This document shows, one piece after another, positions 1 to 7,413 of a stretch of DNA of 64,000 bases (the first letter of the stretch is position 1; each line of letters opens with the position of its first letter). The notes below the pieces were generated by a model that saw only the letters and a program-made list of their open reading frames with translations, did no database searches and was not told the DNA's origin. The translations under genes and the position numbers were made by a program. The stretch is taken from contig NZ_WUAF01000006.1 of the NCBI RefSeq assembly GCF_009800965.1, positions 1-64,000 on the forward strand. Direction: 5' to 3'. This DNA is from Cognatazoarcus halotolerans. GTDB lineage: Bacteria > Pseudomonadota > Gammaproteobacteria > Burkholderiales > Rhodocyclaceae.

Positions 1-1
1 C

Positions 2-319
2 CGAGTAGCTCACCTGCGGTGCCCGCCGAACAAGCCAGGCACGATGCGCCGACAGAACCGTCTCGTCCTTCCCGGCCCGGCGGTACGGCCTCCATTCGGA
101 CTGCCGCAGCCAGTAGCGCACCGTCTTGCGGTCCAGTTCCAACTGCCGCGCAATGGCCGACACGCTCTGGCCGGCTGCCCGCAATCGCTGGATCTGCTCC
201 CATCGTTCCTTGCCGACCATCTGCGCCTCCGTGCCAGTACTGGACACGGAAACATTAACGCCGCCGATGCTCTCGGCCCGCGGGCCGAGAGCATCGGCCA
301 CTTCATTCTTCCCTTCCAT
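2..319 (-). CDS. istA: IS21 transposase IstA, N-terminal part (runs off the window edge)
   Basis: The frame is open from ATG at 319 to the window edge, giving about 106 residues. From residue 34 it reads MVGKERWEQIQRL, followed by AAGQSVSAIARQLELDRKTV, a Hin-type helix-turn-helix as found at the start of IS21 IstA transposases, which bind the element ends. Two starts are possible: ATG 319, with AAGGAG seven bases upstream, and ATG 220, with GGAGG five bases upstream. Family alignment favours the inner start, but both sites look usable. A 36-bp perfect palindrome lies between them. The DDE catalytic domain is outside the window. Confidence 0.85.
   Translation of the reverse strand, partial: MEGKNEVADALGPRAESIGGVNVSVSSTGTEAQMVGKERWEQIQRLRAAGQSVSAIARQLELDRKTVRYWLRQSEWRPYRRAGKDETVLSAHRAWLVRRAPQVSYS
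263..298. repeat. 36-bp perfect palindrome between the two possible istA starts
   Basis: The 18-base arms meet at 280/281 (left arm GCCGATGCTCTCGGCCCG) with no spacer and no mismatch. The palindrome lies in the istA leader or N-terminal codons, between the ATG at 319 and the ATG at 220. In RNA it would fold into a very stable hairpin just upstream of the inner ribosome-binding site; in DNA it could be an operator. Function is inferred only from position. Confidence 0.9.
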
Positions 320-354
320 CTTTGAACTCCTTGTCAAAAATGGGTGGGGAATTT

Positions 355-558
355 TCAGTTCCCACAACTGGGGATTATTGGGTTCCTACTGACAGCCCCC
401 GTAACATCGTTGCGAAAGCGGGCACGGAGGTCCGACAGATCGAGTTCCCGATCGACCAGATGACACAGCGCGAACTCGAACGAACCGGGCAAGACCTGCC
501 GCTCGAAATCCACCGGGATCATCTTCAAACCATAATCGGGGGTCTTGAAGCGCGGCAT
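355..558 (-). pseudogene. IS1182-family transposase, N-terminal fragment cut by IS21
   Basis: ATG at 558 opens with MPRFKTPDYGLKMIPVDFER, and further on come FELALC-like and RELDLSDLRARFRND stretches. This is the conserved start of IS1182-type transposases (DUF772 region, which precedes the DDE domain). The match ends at ...NDVTGA at 395, exactly where the IS21 end begins. The last dozen codons, to the stop at 355, are read from IS21 DNA. The rest of the transposase is not in this window; it may lie beyond the other IS21 end. Non-functional as it stands. Confidence 0.8.
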
Positions 559-636
559 CGGGAGGCTCCGGTGGGAGATGCCGAATTATACCGGGGGCAT
601 TGGGCGGATTGGCGGGAGGGGAGGGTTTTTCTACAG

Positions 637-717
637 CCTCAACGTTCGACATAACCGGCGTGCAAAAGCAGAGCGGAGCGGCGCTTTTGCACGTCCGAGT
701 TGATGGCGTTGTTAGGG
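637..717 (-). other. attC recombination site 1 (after the third cassette gene)
   Basis: On the minus strand the site runs from CCCTAAC (717-711) to GTTGAGG (643-637). Its core is a perfect 10-bp stem, GTGCAAAAGC against GCTTTTGCAC, and outer pairing is imperfect, as in integron attC sites. The GTTGAGG box departs from the GTTRRRY consensus, so this site may be weaker or damaged. It sits 17 bp after the stop of the 734-2164 gene, and the IS1182 remnant begins close to its outer edge. Confidence 0.75.
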
Positions 718-733
718 CCAATATGCTTCATGA

Positions 734-2164
734 CTATCTAACCCCAACAGACAAAAGTTGGCGTAATTCCGTCCGGTAGTTGCTTGCAAGAAAAGTGAAG
801 GTGATTTCTCTATCAATGTCTTTGGCGGCCGCTTCCAGTTGAGAGGTCTTTGCATTCTCTTTAGCCGTCAATAAGTTCTTTTTCAAATCGTCGAATTCTT
901 TTTTGGCTCTATCGGCTGACAGTGTTCTAAGAATTGCTGTCTTTAAAGCTTGGGCGCGTGAAATGTCGTAATAAAGATCGAAACCATATGACTTTCTAAG
1001 CTCGGAGTTCTGTAGTAGAGCGGTGGCCTCACGTAGGGGCGATAATGCATCAGCCTCAATTTCTGAAATGTACCCAGAGGCCTTAGACGACTTTTCAGAG
1101 GACGACAGGTCTCGCCACTCTCTGGCAACGGTCTCTAGCGTCGACACGCCAAGAACATTGAGAGGCGATAAACGTTGGTCTAGCCCAACTAGCCCCGACT
1201 GATTTGCCGACCACGCGGCCTTCAATTTTTGCTGGGAATCCCGAAGCCGTCTTGTCCACTCCCTGTCAGAATCTTGCGGCGGATTCTTTGATGCCTTAAT
1301 AACTGTTCTGGCTAGCTGATTTGCGTTCTTGCTATCCATTGGCGCCATTTCGTATGCGGCTTTTGCTTTCTCATAGGACAGTAACAGGTAGTTATTGTCC
1401 CAATCATCAGACAATCGGAAGCTCTTAGGACGTGCAAGGTTATAGTAGAAACGCGAAGATATTCTCAGCACTGAAGGCCGTTGATCTTCACTGGCAATTT
1501 GATACGCCTTAACCATAATGGCATCGCCATCCCGTGCAACAGATTCGAATTGTTGTTTGTCATTGTGCCCAAGTTGTGCCACGTCCAAATAGATTGCCGC
1601 CTTATCGAGAATGGCTTCAGTGAGAAATCGCTTGTTTTGAATTTCGCCGAAATGGTGAATTGCTTCGTCTGCCCAGAACACTGCATTGGGTTTTAACGAA
1701 CTGTCATTTTCCGTGGTCCGGTAAATCCTGTTCAGATATGAAAGAGCCTTCGAGACTTTTTCTGTGTCTTGTGCCTTACGCTCGATAAGGGACGCTTGTT
1801 TCCATGACAGTTCGAACTTATTTCTAGCGTCCAAAAGCTGGGTTGGCAATTGGGCCTCAGGAGATATTGTCTTAGCTGATCGGGCGATTTCTGCCTCTGT
1901 AATCCATTTCTCCATGCTTGAAGATAGGCCTGTATGCTGCTGCGGAGCGGGGATTTCCTGTGCGGATCTGAATACGGCGTAACCAAAAGACAGGCAGCCA
2001 GTGAACACTAGAGCTAGCGCAGCGAATCGCCAGACCTCTTTCGATCGCCGAAAAAAACCGTAGGACAGACCGGCCAACACTATCAACATCAGCGCAACAA
2101 TTCCAAGGTTGCTAGATGCTGCTGCCTTGATGATATCTGGTAGGTTCTTCAGTATTTCTTGCAT
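734..2164 (-). CDS. Cassette-borne membrane protein with long helical domain, unknown function
   Basis: 476 residues. Two hydrophobic segments lie near the N terminus, at about residues 20-37 and 47-65 (GIVALMLIVLAGLSYGF, then ALALVFTGCLSFGYAVF). The remaining 400 residues are polar, mostly helical and Lys/Ala/Ser-rich, with a weak helical-repeat look, but I cannot assign a family. The base composition is clearly lower in GC than the flanking chromosome and the codons are less biased, which suggests transfer. It is the last of three genes in an attC-bounded array, with attC sites on both sides (637-717 and 2199-2256). Two short membrane spans followed by a large soluble domain would suit a membrane-anchored sensor or scaffold, but this is a guess. 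Confidence 0.75.
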   Translation of the reverse strand: MQEILKNLPDIIKAAASSNLGIVALMLIVLAGLSYGFFRRSKEVWRFAALALVFTGCLSFGYAVFRSAQEIPAPQQHTGLSSSMEKWITEAEIARSAKTISPEAQLPTQLLDARNKFELSWKQASLIERKAQDTEKVSKALSYLNRIYRTTENDSSLKPNAVFWADEAIHHFGEIQNKRFLTEAILDKAAIYLDVAQLGHNDKQQFESVARDGDAIMVKAYQIASEDQRPSVLRISSRFYYNLARPKSFRLSDDWDNNYLLLSYEKAKAAYEMAPMDSKNANQLARTVIKASKNPPQDSDREWTRRLRDSQQKLKAAWSANQSGLVGLDQRLSPLNVLGVSTLETVAREWRDLSSSEKSSKASGYISEIEADALSPLREATALLQNSELRKSYGFDLYYDISRAQALKTAILRTLSADRAKKEFDDLKKNLLTAKENAKTSQLEAAAKDIDREITFTFLASNYRTELRQLLSVGVR

Positions 2165-2198
2165 TGTCAGCCCTAAGAGATTGGGTTACTGAGGATGG

Positions 2199-2256
2199 CC
2201 CTAACGTCGCGGTAACCGGCATGCCGTGGCGTGTCCGGTTGACCAAGGTGTTAGCC
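2199..2256 (-). other. attC recombination site 2
   Basis: Minus strand: GGCTAAC (2256-2250) to GTTAGGG (2205-2199), complementary R boxes matching RYYYAAC/GTTRRRY. The inside holds further pairing (AACCGG ... CCGGTT, and GCC/GGC near the centre). At 58 bp it is a short attC. It lies between the stop of the 2274-3131 gene and the start of the 734-2164 gene, as expected between cassettes. Confidence 0.85.
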
Positions 2257-2273
2257 ATCGGCCTACAGACCAC

Positions 2274-3131
2274 TCACGGCTCTTTCCGGTTCAGCCTCGG
2301 GAACTGCGGGAACCCTTCTGGCGTTGGTACGACTTCGGCCAAAGAGTAAGCGCCTCTAATCAGTACCTGCCTCTGGGCGAGACCATTGTGCTGCATCGCT
2401 AAAACCGTTCGATCTGAAATGAGAAGAACGTTTAGGTAGCCAGAGAACTGGTCTGAGTAGTACTCAACGTCATTGTCCACCCAAAGCTTATGAAACCTTG
2501 AAGATCCTGCGAGATATGAGACAACCAGCACCGAACCAAACGCTAAGACTATTGCACCCAATAGCGTTCGTACTCGGCTGGGGGAGGCAGTCGCGATACC
2601 GCGGCTCAATGTTCTAGAGAAAGTGCGAACGTAGAACGTAGCTCGAATTGTCAGCGCGAAAAGCAAGACCAGTGCCCCAAGGAGCTCCAATAGGTACCGC
2701 GAAGGCACCGTCGAAACATCAATATAGGTATAAGAGAAGATCATCAAAGCAAACACCACATGGAACGGAGTTATCGCACCACGCTCGGCATTTAACAAAC
2801 GGATGATCCTTCGGCCGCGAGACACTGGCCCTCGGCGAAGCACGAGAACAATTAAGTAGGCCAGTGAATTTACGGTCAGCACTAGCAACATCGCAATGAC
2901 TCTACCTGTAATTGCACAGAAGGCCAGGTACAGGAAAAAGGTGGCAACAAAACCTGGCGCCATTTCCTGGGCAATGACAGGCACAAACGGGTCTGCGACA
3001 TGCCGCAGAAAACCAATAAAGTGAGCCAGTCCTACCGATGCAAGGGCCAGGGCACTTAGCACCACTTGCGCTAAAGTTCCCTGGATGCCAGCAGCCTCTA
3101 TAAGCTTCCTGGTGGAGGACAGCCTCCGCAT
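2274..3131 (-). CDS. Cassette-borne polytopic membrane protein, unknown function
   Basis: 285 residues, ATG at 3131. About five to six hydrophobic segments cover residues 20-200, for example VVLSALALASVGLAHFIGFL, FFLYLAFCAITG, LLVLTVNSLAYLIVLVL, VVFALMIFSYTYI, LLGALVLLFALTI and LGAIVLAFGSVLVVSYLAG. A soluble tail of about 75 residues ends in a Pro-rich stretch. I recognise no family. GC content and codon use are lower and less biased than in nrdJ or hox. The gene is bounded by attC sites 2 and 3, so it is a gene cassette. There is no visible promoter of its own between the attC site and the start, so it probably depends on an upstream promoter. Confidence 0.75.
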   Translation of the reverse strand: MRRLSSTRKLIEAAGIQGTLAQVVLSALALASVGLAHFIGFLRHVADPFVPVIAQEMAPGFVATFFLYLAFCAITGRVIAMLLVLTVNSLAYLIVLVLRRGPVSRGRRIIRLLNAERGAITPFHVVFALMIFSYTYIDVSTVPSRYLLELLGALVLLFALTIRATFYVRTFSRTLSRGIATASPSRVRTLLGAIVLAFGSVLVVSYLAGSSRFHKLWVDNDVEYYSDQFSGYLNVLLISDRTVLAMQHNGLAQRQVLIRGAYSLAEVVPTPEGFPQFPRLNRKEP

Positions 3132-3145
3132 GATGCGTTCCCGAT

Positions 3146-3211
3146 GGCTAACGCAGAAGTGAGCGGACTGCGCGGCTTTTTGCGCAGGTCCGCTCGACTG
3201 CCGGGTTAGCC
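3146..3211 (-). other. attC recombination site 3 (best preserved)
   Basis: Minus strand: GGCTAAC (3211-3205) to GTTAGCC (3152-3146), a perfect R-box pair. The internal arms are GAGCGGACCTGCGC and GCGCAGTCCGCTC; they pair fully except for one extra base, an extrahelical base that is a hallmark of single-strand attC folding. 66 bp. It separates the cassettes holding the 3264-3752 and 2274-3131 genes. Confidence 0.9.
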
Positions 3212-3263
3212 GCGGGACCCGCTTTCGTGGCGAATTGAATGACAGGACTCCTCGTAACGTGCA

Positions 3264-3752
3264 CTATTTCGCGGGTTCACAGGATCTCTTTGCTGTCTCG
3301 GTGTGATAGTGGTAGGCATTGTTGCCGACAACCCCGCACGCCACGGTACCGATCAGCCAGAGTGCGGCAACCGTTCCTGGTACCAAGTACCTGAAATTGC
3401 GCGAGGGTTGATTAAAACGTTCCCATCCTAAAGCGCCTTCCTCCACTCTTTGCTCAAGCTGGAGGAGATATTTGCCCATGTGCATTGCGCGGACGTGAAT
3501 CGACACCGCAACAATTCCGATGAAGAAAGCGCACGCCGCAGGAATAAACCAGACAACCGCTAGGAGTTCGACTGGCAACTTGGAGCAAACGCCGTGTTGG
3601 TCTTGGCCAACGGCTTGAGTTGCAAGCCACGAGAAAACTGCTGCCGCTATCACGAGTGCATACTGAAGCAAAGATGTGTTCGTGCCCAATAACACTGCCA
3701 ATTCCGCACGGATCGCTTTGAACTCTTCGATCTGAAAATCGGCTTTGGACAT
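3264..3752 (-). CDS. Cassette-borne small membrane protein, unknown function
   Basis: 162 residues, ATG at 3752 with AGGAGG six bases upstream. Three hydrophobic segments are visible: YALVIAAAVFSWLATQAVG (about 31-49), VVWFIPAACAFFIGIVAVSI (about 66-85) and VPGTVAALWLIGTVACGVVG (about 123-142). The stretch between segments two and three is charged, with ALGWERFNQPSRN. The C terminus is polar. No family recognised. It is the first gene of the cassette array and starts about 24 bp after a GTTAGCC box, the position expected for the first cassette next to an attI site. GC content is lower than in chromosomal neighbours. Confidence 0.75.
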   Translation of the reverse strand: MSKADFQIEEFKAIRAELAVLLGTNTSLLQYALVIAAAVFSWLATQAVGQDQHGVCSKLPVELLAVVWFIPAACAFFIGIVAVSIHVRAMHMGKYLLQLEQRVEEGALGWERFNQPSRNFRYLVPGTVAALWLIGTVACGVVGNNAYHYHTETAKRSCEPAK

Positions 3753-3775
3753 TCGATGCCTCCTGTTGAATTAGT

Positions 3776-3830
3776 GGCTAACGTTAAGTAGCCATCCTAT
3801 CCGACGCAAAACATTGCGTCACCATGACAA
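3776..3830 (-). other. Isolated GTTAGCC box, possible attI or truncated attC
   Basis: Minus strand ACTTAACGTTAGCC ends at 3776, immediately before the first cassette. No partner GGCTAAC box is found within 120 bp, so this is not a full attC. A short inverted repeat (GACGCAATG...TTTTGCGTC) lies at about 3802-3820. A single core box preceded by poorly structured DNA is how attI sites look. No integrase gene follows; the next gene is nrdJ. Confidence 0.4.
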
Positions 3831-4086
3831 ACGAACCCACTGAACGAGCCAAGAATTCCATGATATTCAGTCCTCTCGTCCTGTTTAGTACGTCCTAATC
3901 GGAAACAGCAGACCCGTCACCTCCCAAGACGGCTCAACCCGATTCGCAACTGGATCTGGGCCAAGCTCTGGAATGGCGGGGTCAGGTCGTAACAGCGTCG
4001 GGGTCAGGTCGCTCTTTCTAACATCCCGGCCGGGAGTTCCGAACGAGCGCATCTGCGTGATCGAGCTTGAAGGCAACCCCGCTAAC
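3831..4086. other. Non-coding stretch between the cassette array and nrdJ
   Basis: No convincing gene. It holds a 12-bp direct repeat, GGGGTCAGGTCG, at 3978-3989 and 4000-4011, spaced 22 bp apart. GGGGTCAGGTC-type motifs are often seen around degraded insertion sequences in this bacterial group, so this may be a scar. A 92-codon minus-strand frame across 3885-4163 has no coding character that I trust. Confidence 0.5.
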
Positions 4087-4118
4087 AAAAAACGCCGACG
4101 ATTTCCCGTCGGCGTTTT
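4087..4118 (-). terminator. Rho-independent terminator of nrdJ
   Basis: A 12-bp perfect stem (AAAACGCCGACG, 4089-4100, against CGTCGGCGTTTT, 4107-4118) with a 6-base loop. On the minus strand it is followed by a run of six T. It lies 46 bp beyond the nrdJ stop. The A/T-rich stem ends mean it could also stop transcription coming from the plus strand. Confidence 0.9.
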
Positions 4119-4163
4119 ACATGCAACCCCCGGTCCGAACGTACCGGGGTCGTCACCGACCAA

Positions 4164-7085
4164 TCAGCCGCAGGTCCCCACCGCACCGCAGGCGGTGCAG
4201 AAGTCGCAGCCGTCCTTGCGGATCACCGAGTGGTTGCCGCATTCGTTGCACAGCGCGCCTTGCATGAGCTTGGGCTCGTTGTCGTCGCGGGGGGCTTCGA
4301 GGATGCCCATTTCGCGCTTGGGGTAGCCTTTTTCGTCGAGCACGCCGAGCATCGCGTAGCGGTGGATGATCAGCGCGGCGATGTAGGCGACGGTGGAGGG
4401 CCAGTTCTGCTGTTTGCGCGAGCCGGGCACGAAGGCCATGAAGTCGCCCAGGGGTTCCGGGTAGTTGAGCAGCTTGCGCAGCTTCATGCCGATCCAGGCC
4501 GGGTCCATCACGCGCATGTCGAGCGACAGGATGCGGGTCAGGCCGTCGAGGGCGCGCGGGTAGTTGCCGGAGAGCCAGACCGAGTAGGGGCGAGTGTCGC
4601 CGTCGGGCAGGGTGATCTCCTTGAGGCCGAGCACGAAGTCTTCGCCGGTGGCCGGGTTGTTGATGTCGACCGTCCAGGAGAGGGTGCCGTCGGTGCCGGT
4701 CTTGGGTTCTTCGCGGGTGAACAGGGTGTCGAGCACCGGTGTCGGGCCTTCGCCGTCGAGGGCGCCGATCTTCTCGCAGCGGTAGCGCACTACCTGGGCG
4801 AAGGCGGACACCACGCCGGGCATGAGCTTCTTCTCGCCGTGCGGGGGCAGGCGCATCTCGAAGGATTTTTCGCCGACGGTGCGGGCCAGTGTGTCGAGCT
4901 TGAGTTGCAGCCAGCCGCGGTCGTTGGCGCGCATGTCCATCGACAGGGTCTTGGCCACGGCGCCGAGGCCGCGCGGCTGGTCGGCACCGTTCACCCAGAC
5001 TTCGAAGGGGAAGGCGCCGGCGCCGCCGTCCGGGTTTTCCATCTGGCCGACGAAGAGCGCGAACTCACCCGCCGGGGTGGACAGCATGTAGGTCCACGAG
5101 AGGTTGCCGTCCGGGGTGTCGGGGCGGCCGGGCCAGCGCAGGCTGGAGAGCACTGGTGCGGGCAGGCTCTTGATCGACAGGCGCTTGTTGGCGTCGAGGA
5201 TGTCGACGTCGTGCGGCTGCTTCTGCTCGGCGCTCGGCGTGACCGACAGCACCGAACCCAGCACCGAGTTGGGGCGGTAGGTGGCGAGGCCCTTGAGGCC
5301 GGCCTTCCAGGCGGACAGGTAGAGGCCTTCGAACTCGGTGTAGGGGTAGTCCTCGGGCACGTTGACGGTCTTCGAGATCGAGGTGTCGATGTAGGGCGCG
5401 ACCGCGGCCACCATGTCCTTGTGCGCCTTGGCGGAGATTTCGAGTGCGGTGACGAAGTAGTCGGGCAGCTTGTCTACATTGCCGCCGCCGTGGCGGTACA
5501 GCCGCCATGCGTAGTCCTCGACCGCGTATTCCTTGAAGGTGCCGTCGGCCATCCGCTTGCGGCGGGTGTAGGTGTAGGAGAAGGGCGGTTCGATGCCGTT
5601 GGAGGCGTTGTCGGCGAAGGCCAGCGAGATGGTGCCGGTCGGAGCGATCGATAGCAGGTGCGAGTTGCGCAGGCCGTGCTTGCGGATCTTGTCTTTGACG
5701 TCGTTGGGCAGGCGCGAGGCGAAGTTGCCGCCGGCCAGGTACATGTCGGCGTTGAAGAGCGGGAAGGCGCCGCGTTCGCGGGCCAGCTCGACCGATGCGA
5801 GGTAGGTCTGGTCGCGCATGAACTCGGAAATGCGCGAGGCCATGGCGCAGGCTTCGGCGCTGTCGTAGCGCAGGCGCAGCATGGCGAGCGCGTTGCCGAG
5901 GCCGGTGAAACCGAGGCCGATGCGGCGCTTGGACTGCGCTTCCTCGTGCTGCTGGGTGAGCGGCCAGTGGGTCGCCTCGAGCACGTTGTCGAGCATGCGG
6001 GTGGAGATCGCGACGATCTTGCCGAAGGCGGCAAAGTCGAACTCGGCCTTTTCGCCGAAGGGGTTCTTGACGAAGGGGGTCAGGTTGATCGAGCCCAGGC
6101 AGCAGCAGCCGTACGGCGGCAGCGGCTGTTCGGCGCAGGGGTTGGTGGCCTCGATGGTCTCGCAGTAGTAGAGGTTGTTGTCGCGGTTGATGCGGTCGAG
6201 GAAGAGGATGCCGGGCTCGGCGTGGTCGTAGGTGGAGCGCATGATCTGGTCCCACAGATCGCGCGCCGGCACCTTGCGGTACACCCACTGGCCGTCCTCG
6301 CGCTGATAGGCGCCGGCTTCCCTGACTTCGTCGGTGGGCTCGGACTTGTGGGCAAGCTCCACGTCGGTGCCGGCCTCGACCGCCTTCATGAAGGCGTCGG
6401 TCACGCCGACCGAGATGTTGAAGTTGGTGAGGTCGCCTTCATCCTTGGCGTGGATGAATTCCTCGATGTCCGGATGGTCGCAGCGCAGTACGCCCATCTG
6501 CGCGCCACGGCGTGCGCCGGCCGATTCCACCGTTTCGCAGGAGCGGTCGAAGACCCGCATGTAGGAGACCGGGCCGGAGGCGTTGGACTGGGTGCCCTTA
6601 ACGAGTGCGCCCTTGGGACGGATGCTCGAGAAGTCGTAGCCCACGCCGCCACCACGACGCATGGTCTCCGCGGCCTGGGCCAGCGCAGTGTAGATGCCGG
6701 GGCGGCCGTCAACCGATTCGGTGACCGAATCGCCCACCGGCTGCACGAAGCAGTTGATGAGGGTGGCCTGCAGGTTGGTGCCTGCGGCGGAGTTGATGCG
6801 TCCGGCCGGGATGAACCCTTTTTCCTGGGCCTCGAGGAACTTTGCTTCCCAGTGGGCGCGCTTGTCCTCGGTTTCGATCGAGGCGAGGGCACGGGCCACG
6901 CGCTGGCGGACTTCGGCTACGGATTGTTCGTTGCCCTTGGCGTATTTTTCGACAAGGACTTCCCCGGAAATTTCCTGCGGTGCGAGGGTGGAGGCATCGG
7001 CCCTCACTGTCTCCTGGCTGTGGACGCTCGTGCTCATGTCTTGTTGGTCTTCCGTGTGGACTGGGAGGTGTGAAATTCGACGCAT
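4164..7085 (-). CDS. nrdJ: Adenosylcobalamin-dependent (class II) ribonucleotide reductase
   Basis: 973 residues. It reduces ribonucleotides to deoxyribonucleotides using coenzyme B12 rather than an oxygen-made tyrosyl radical, so it works with or without oxygen. The N-terminal part carries [19 protein letters not shown] and the [11 protein letters not shown] loop. The catalytic-barrel part has [20 protein letters not shown] and the phosphate-site-like [10 protein letters not shown]. After about residue 620 come two tandem TSCPD-like repeats, one starting NLSWTYML and one TLSWTVDI, each followed by an LSMDMR/LSLDMR box. The protein ends in a zinc-ribbon-like tail (CNECG...[14 protein letters not shown]). 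The start at 7085 has GGAG six bases upstream; ATG 7037 is an alternative. No cobalamin riboswitch was recognised upstream. It has its own terminator. Confidence 0.95.
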   Translation of the reverse strand: MRRISHLPVHTEDQQDMSTSVHSQETVRADASTLAPQEISGEVLVEKYAKGNEQSVAEVRQRVARALASIETEDKRAHWEAKFLEAQEKGFIPAGRINSAAGTNLQATLINCFVQPVGDSVTESVDGRPGIYTALAQAAETMRRGGGVGYDFSSIRPKGALVKGTQSNASGPVSYMRVFDRSCETVESAGARRGAQMGVLRCDHPDIEEFIHAKDEGDLTNFNISVGVTDAFMKAVEAGTDVELAHKSEPTDEVREAGAYQREDGQWVYRKVPARDLWDQIMRSTYDHAEPGILFLDRINRDNNLYYCETIEATNPCAEQPLPPYGCCCLGSINLTPFVKNPFGEKAEFDFAAFGKIVAISTRMLDNVLEATHWPLTQQHEEAQSKRRIGLGFTGLGNALAMLRLRYDSAEACAMASRISEFMRDQTYLASVELARERGAFPLFNADMYLAGGNFASRLPNDVKDKIRKHGLRNSHLLSIAPTGTISLAFADNASNGIEPPFSYTYTRRKRMADGTFKEYAVEDYAWRLYRHGGGNVDKLPDYFVTALEISAKAHKDMVAAVAPYIDTSISKTVNVPEDYPYTEFEGLYLSAWKAGLKGLATYRPNSVLGSVLSVTPSAEQKQPHDVDILDANKRLSIKSLPAPVLSSLRWPGRPDTPDGNLSWTYMLSTPAGEFALFVGQMENPDGGAGAFPFEVWVNGADQPRGLGAVAKTLSMDMRANDRGWLQLKLDTLARTVGEKSFEMRLPPHGEKKLMPGVVSAFAQVVRYRCEKIGALDGEGPTPVLDTLFTREEPKTGTDGTLSWTVDINNPATGEDFVLGLKEITLPDGDTRPYSVWLSGNYPRALDGLTRILSLDMRVMDPAWIGMKLRKLLNYPEPLGDFMAFVPGSRKQQNWPSTVAYIAALIIHRYAMLGVLDEKGYPKREMGILEAPRDDNEPKLMQGALCNECGNHSVIRKDGCDFCTACGAVGTCG

Positions 7086-7376
7086 AGAGTACTCCGATGT
7101 CCTGTTGAGTGCAAAAAAAAGATATTGTTAAAAATCAATTACTTAAAAATTGTGCTTGTGCATCAATTGGTTTCGCCATACTAGATGTAGTAGCGTTTTG
7201 TTGCGGTGTTCGAGGGCGAAAACGGCGAGAAATCAGATGCTTATGTGTTCCTCCGGCGCCTTGCTCGAACATTGGACACGGCTCGCCACACCGGGTGCGG
7301 CGCACCGCGGAAGCTTTGTGGAAATTTTTTGCACCCGGGCTCGATCTTCCGGTCACCCGCCCCCGTGCCGATTGGG
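7086..7376. other. Divergent intergenic region between nrdJ and hoxF
   Basis: About 290 bp without a gene. The half near nrdJ (7105-7200) is AT-rich, with repeated AAAAAT/ATTGTT tracts, and would suit a promoter for nrdJ. I could not find a pair of NrdR boxes or a B12 riboswitch by eye. The half near hoxF is GC-rich. No sigma-54 type GG-N10-GC promoter was found for hox. Confidence 0.6.
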
Positions 7377-7396
7377 CCGGACGTATAATCGTCCGG
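7377..7396 (+). promoter_or_regulatory. Perfect dyad bracketing the putative -10 of the hox operon
   Basis: Two 7-bp arms, CCGGACG (7377-7383) and CGTCCGG (7390-7396), flank TATAAT (7384-7389). The TATAAT is a consensus -10, but no good -35 lies 16-18 bp before it (CCCCGT region). A protein binding the dyad would cover the -10 directly. If transcription starts further upstream, the dyad would form a hairpin in the leader. The ribosome site AGGAGG follows at 7404-7410. Confidence 0.6.
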
Positions 7397-7413
7397 ACTG
7401 AGCAGGAGGAAGC

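Larger units (their letters stand above)
1..394 (-). mobile_element. IS21-family insertion sequence, left end (partial)
   Basis: Read on the minus strand, the element begins with TGTCAGTAGGAACCC at 394 and runs off the window at position 1. Just inside the end are two related 18-bp units, at 369-386 and 345-362, that begin GGAAC and end CCCCA (14 of 18 bases agree) and start 24 bp apart. Multiple terminal repeats of this kind are typical transposase-binding sites of IS21 elements. The istA reading frame starts at 319. The junction at 394/395 interrupts an IS1182-type transposase, so the element is a secondary insertion. The istB part and the right end lie outside the window. Confidence 0.85.

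Noticed and set aside
386-721. 111-codon minus-strand frame across the IS1182 start
   Set aside because: It is in a different frame from the transposase and includes attC DNA; no protein motif.
3783-4163. Integron integrase gene
   Set aside because: No tyrosine-recombinase motifs in any frame; the longest frame here has no coding character.
4230-7073. Two long plus-strand frames (474 and 471 codons) opposite nrdJ
   Set aside because: They are antisense shadows of a GC-rich gene; their translation is Val/Gly/Ala/Arg-rich with no family motif.
7086-7413. Cobalamin riboswitch for nrdJ or sigma-54 promoter for hox
   Set aside because: I looked for the B12-box (GCCACTG) and for GG-N10-GC and found neither in a usable position.
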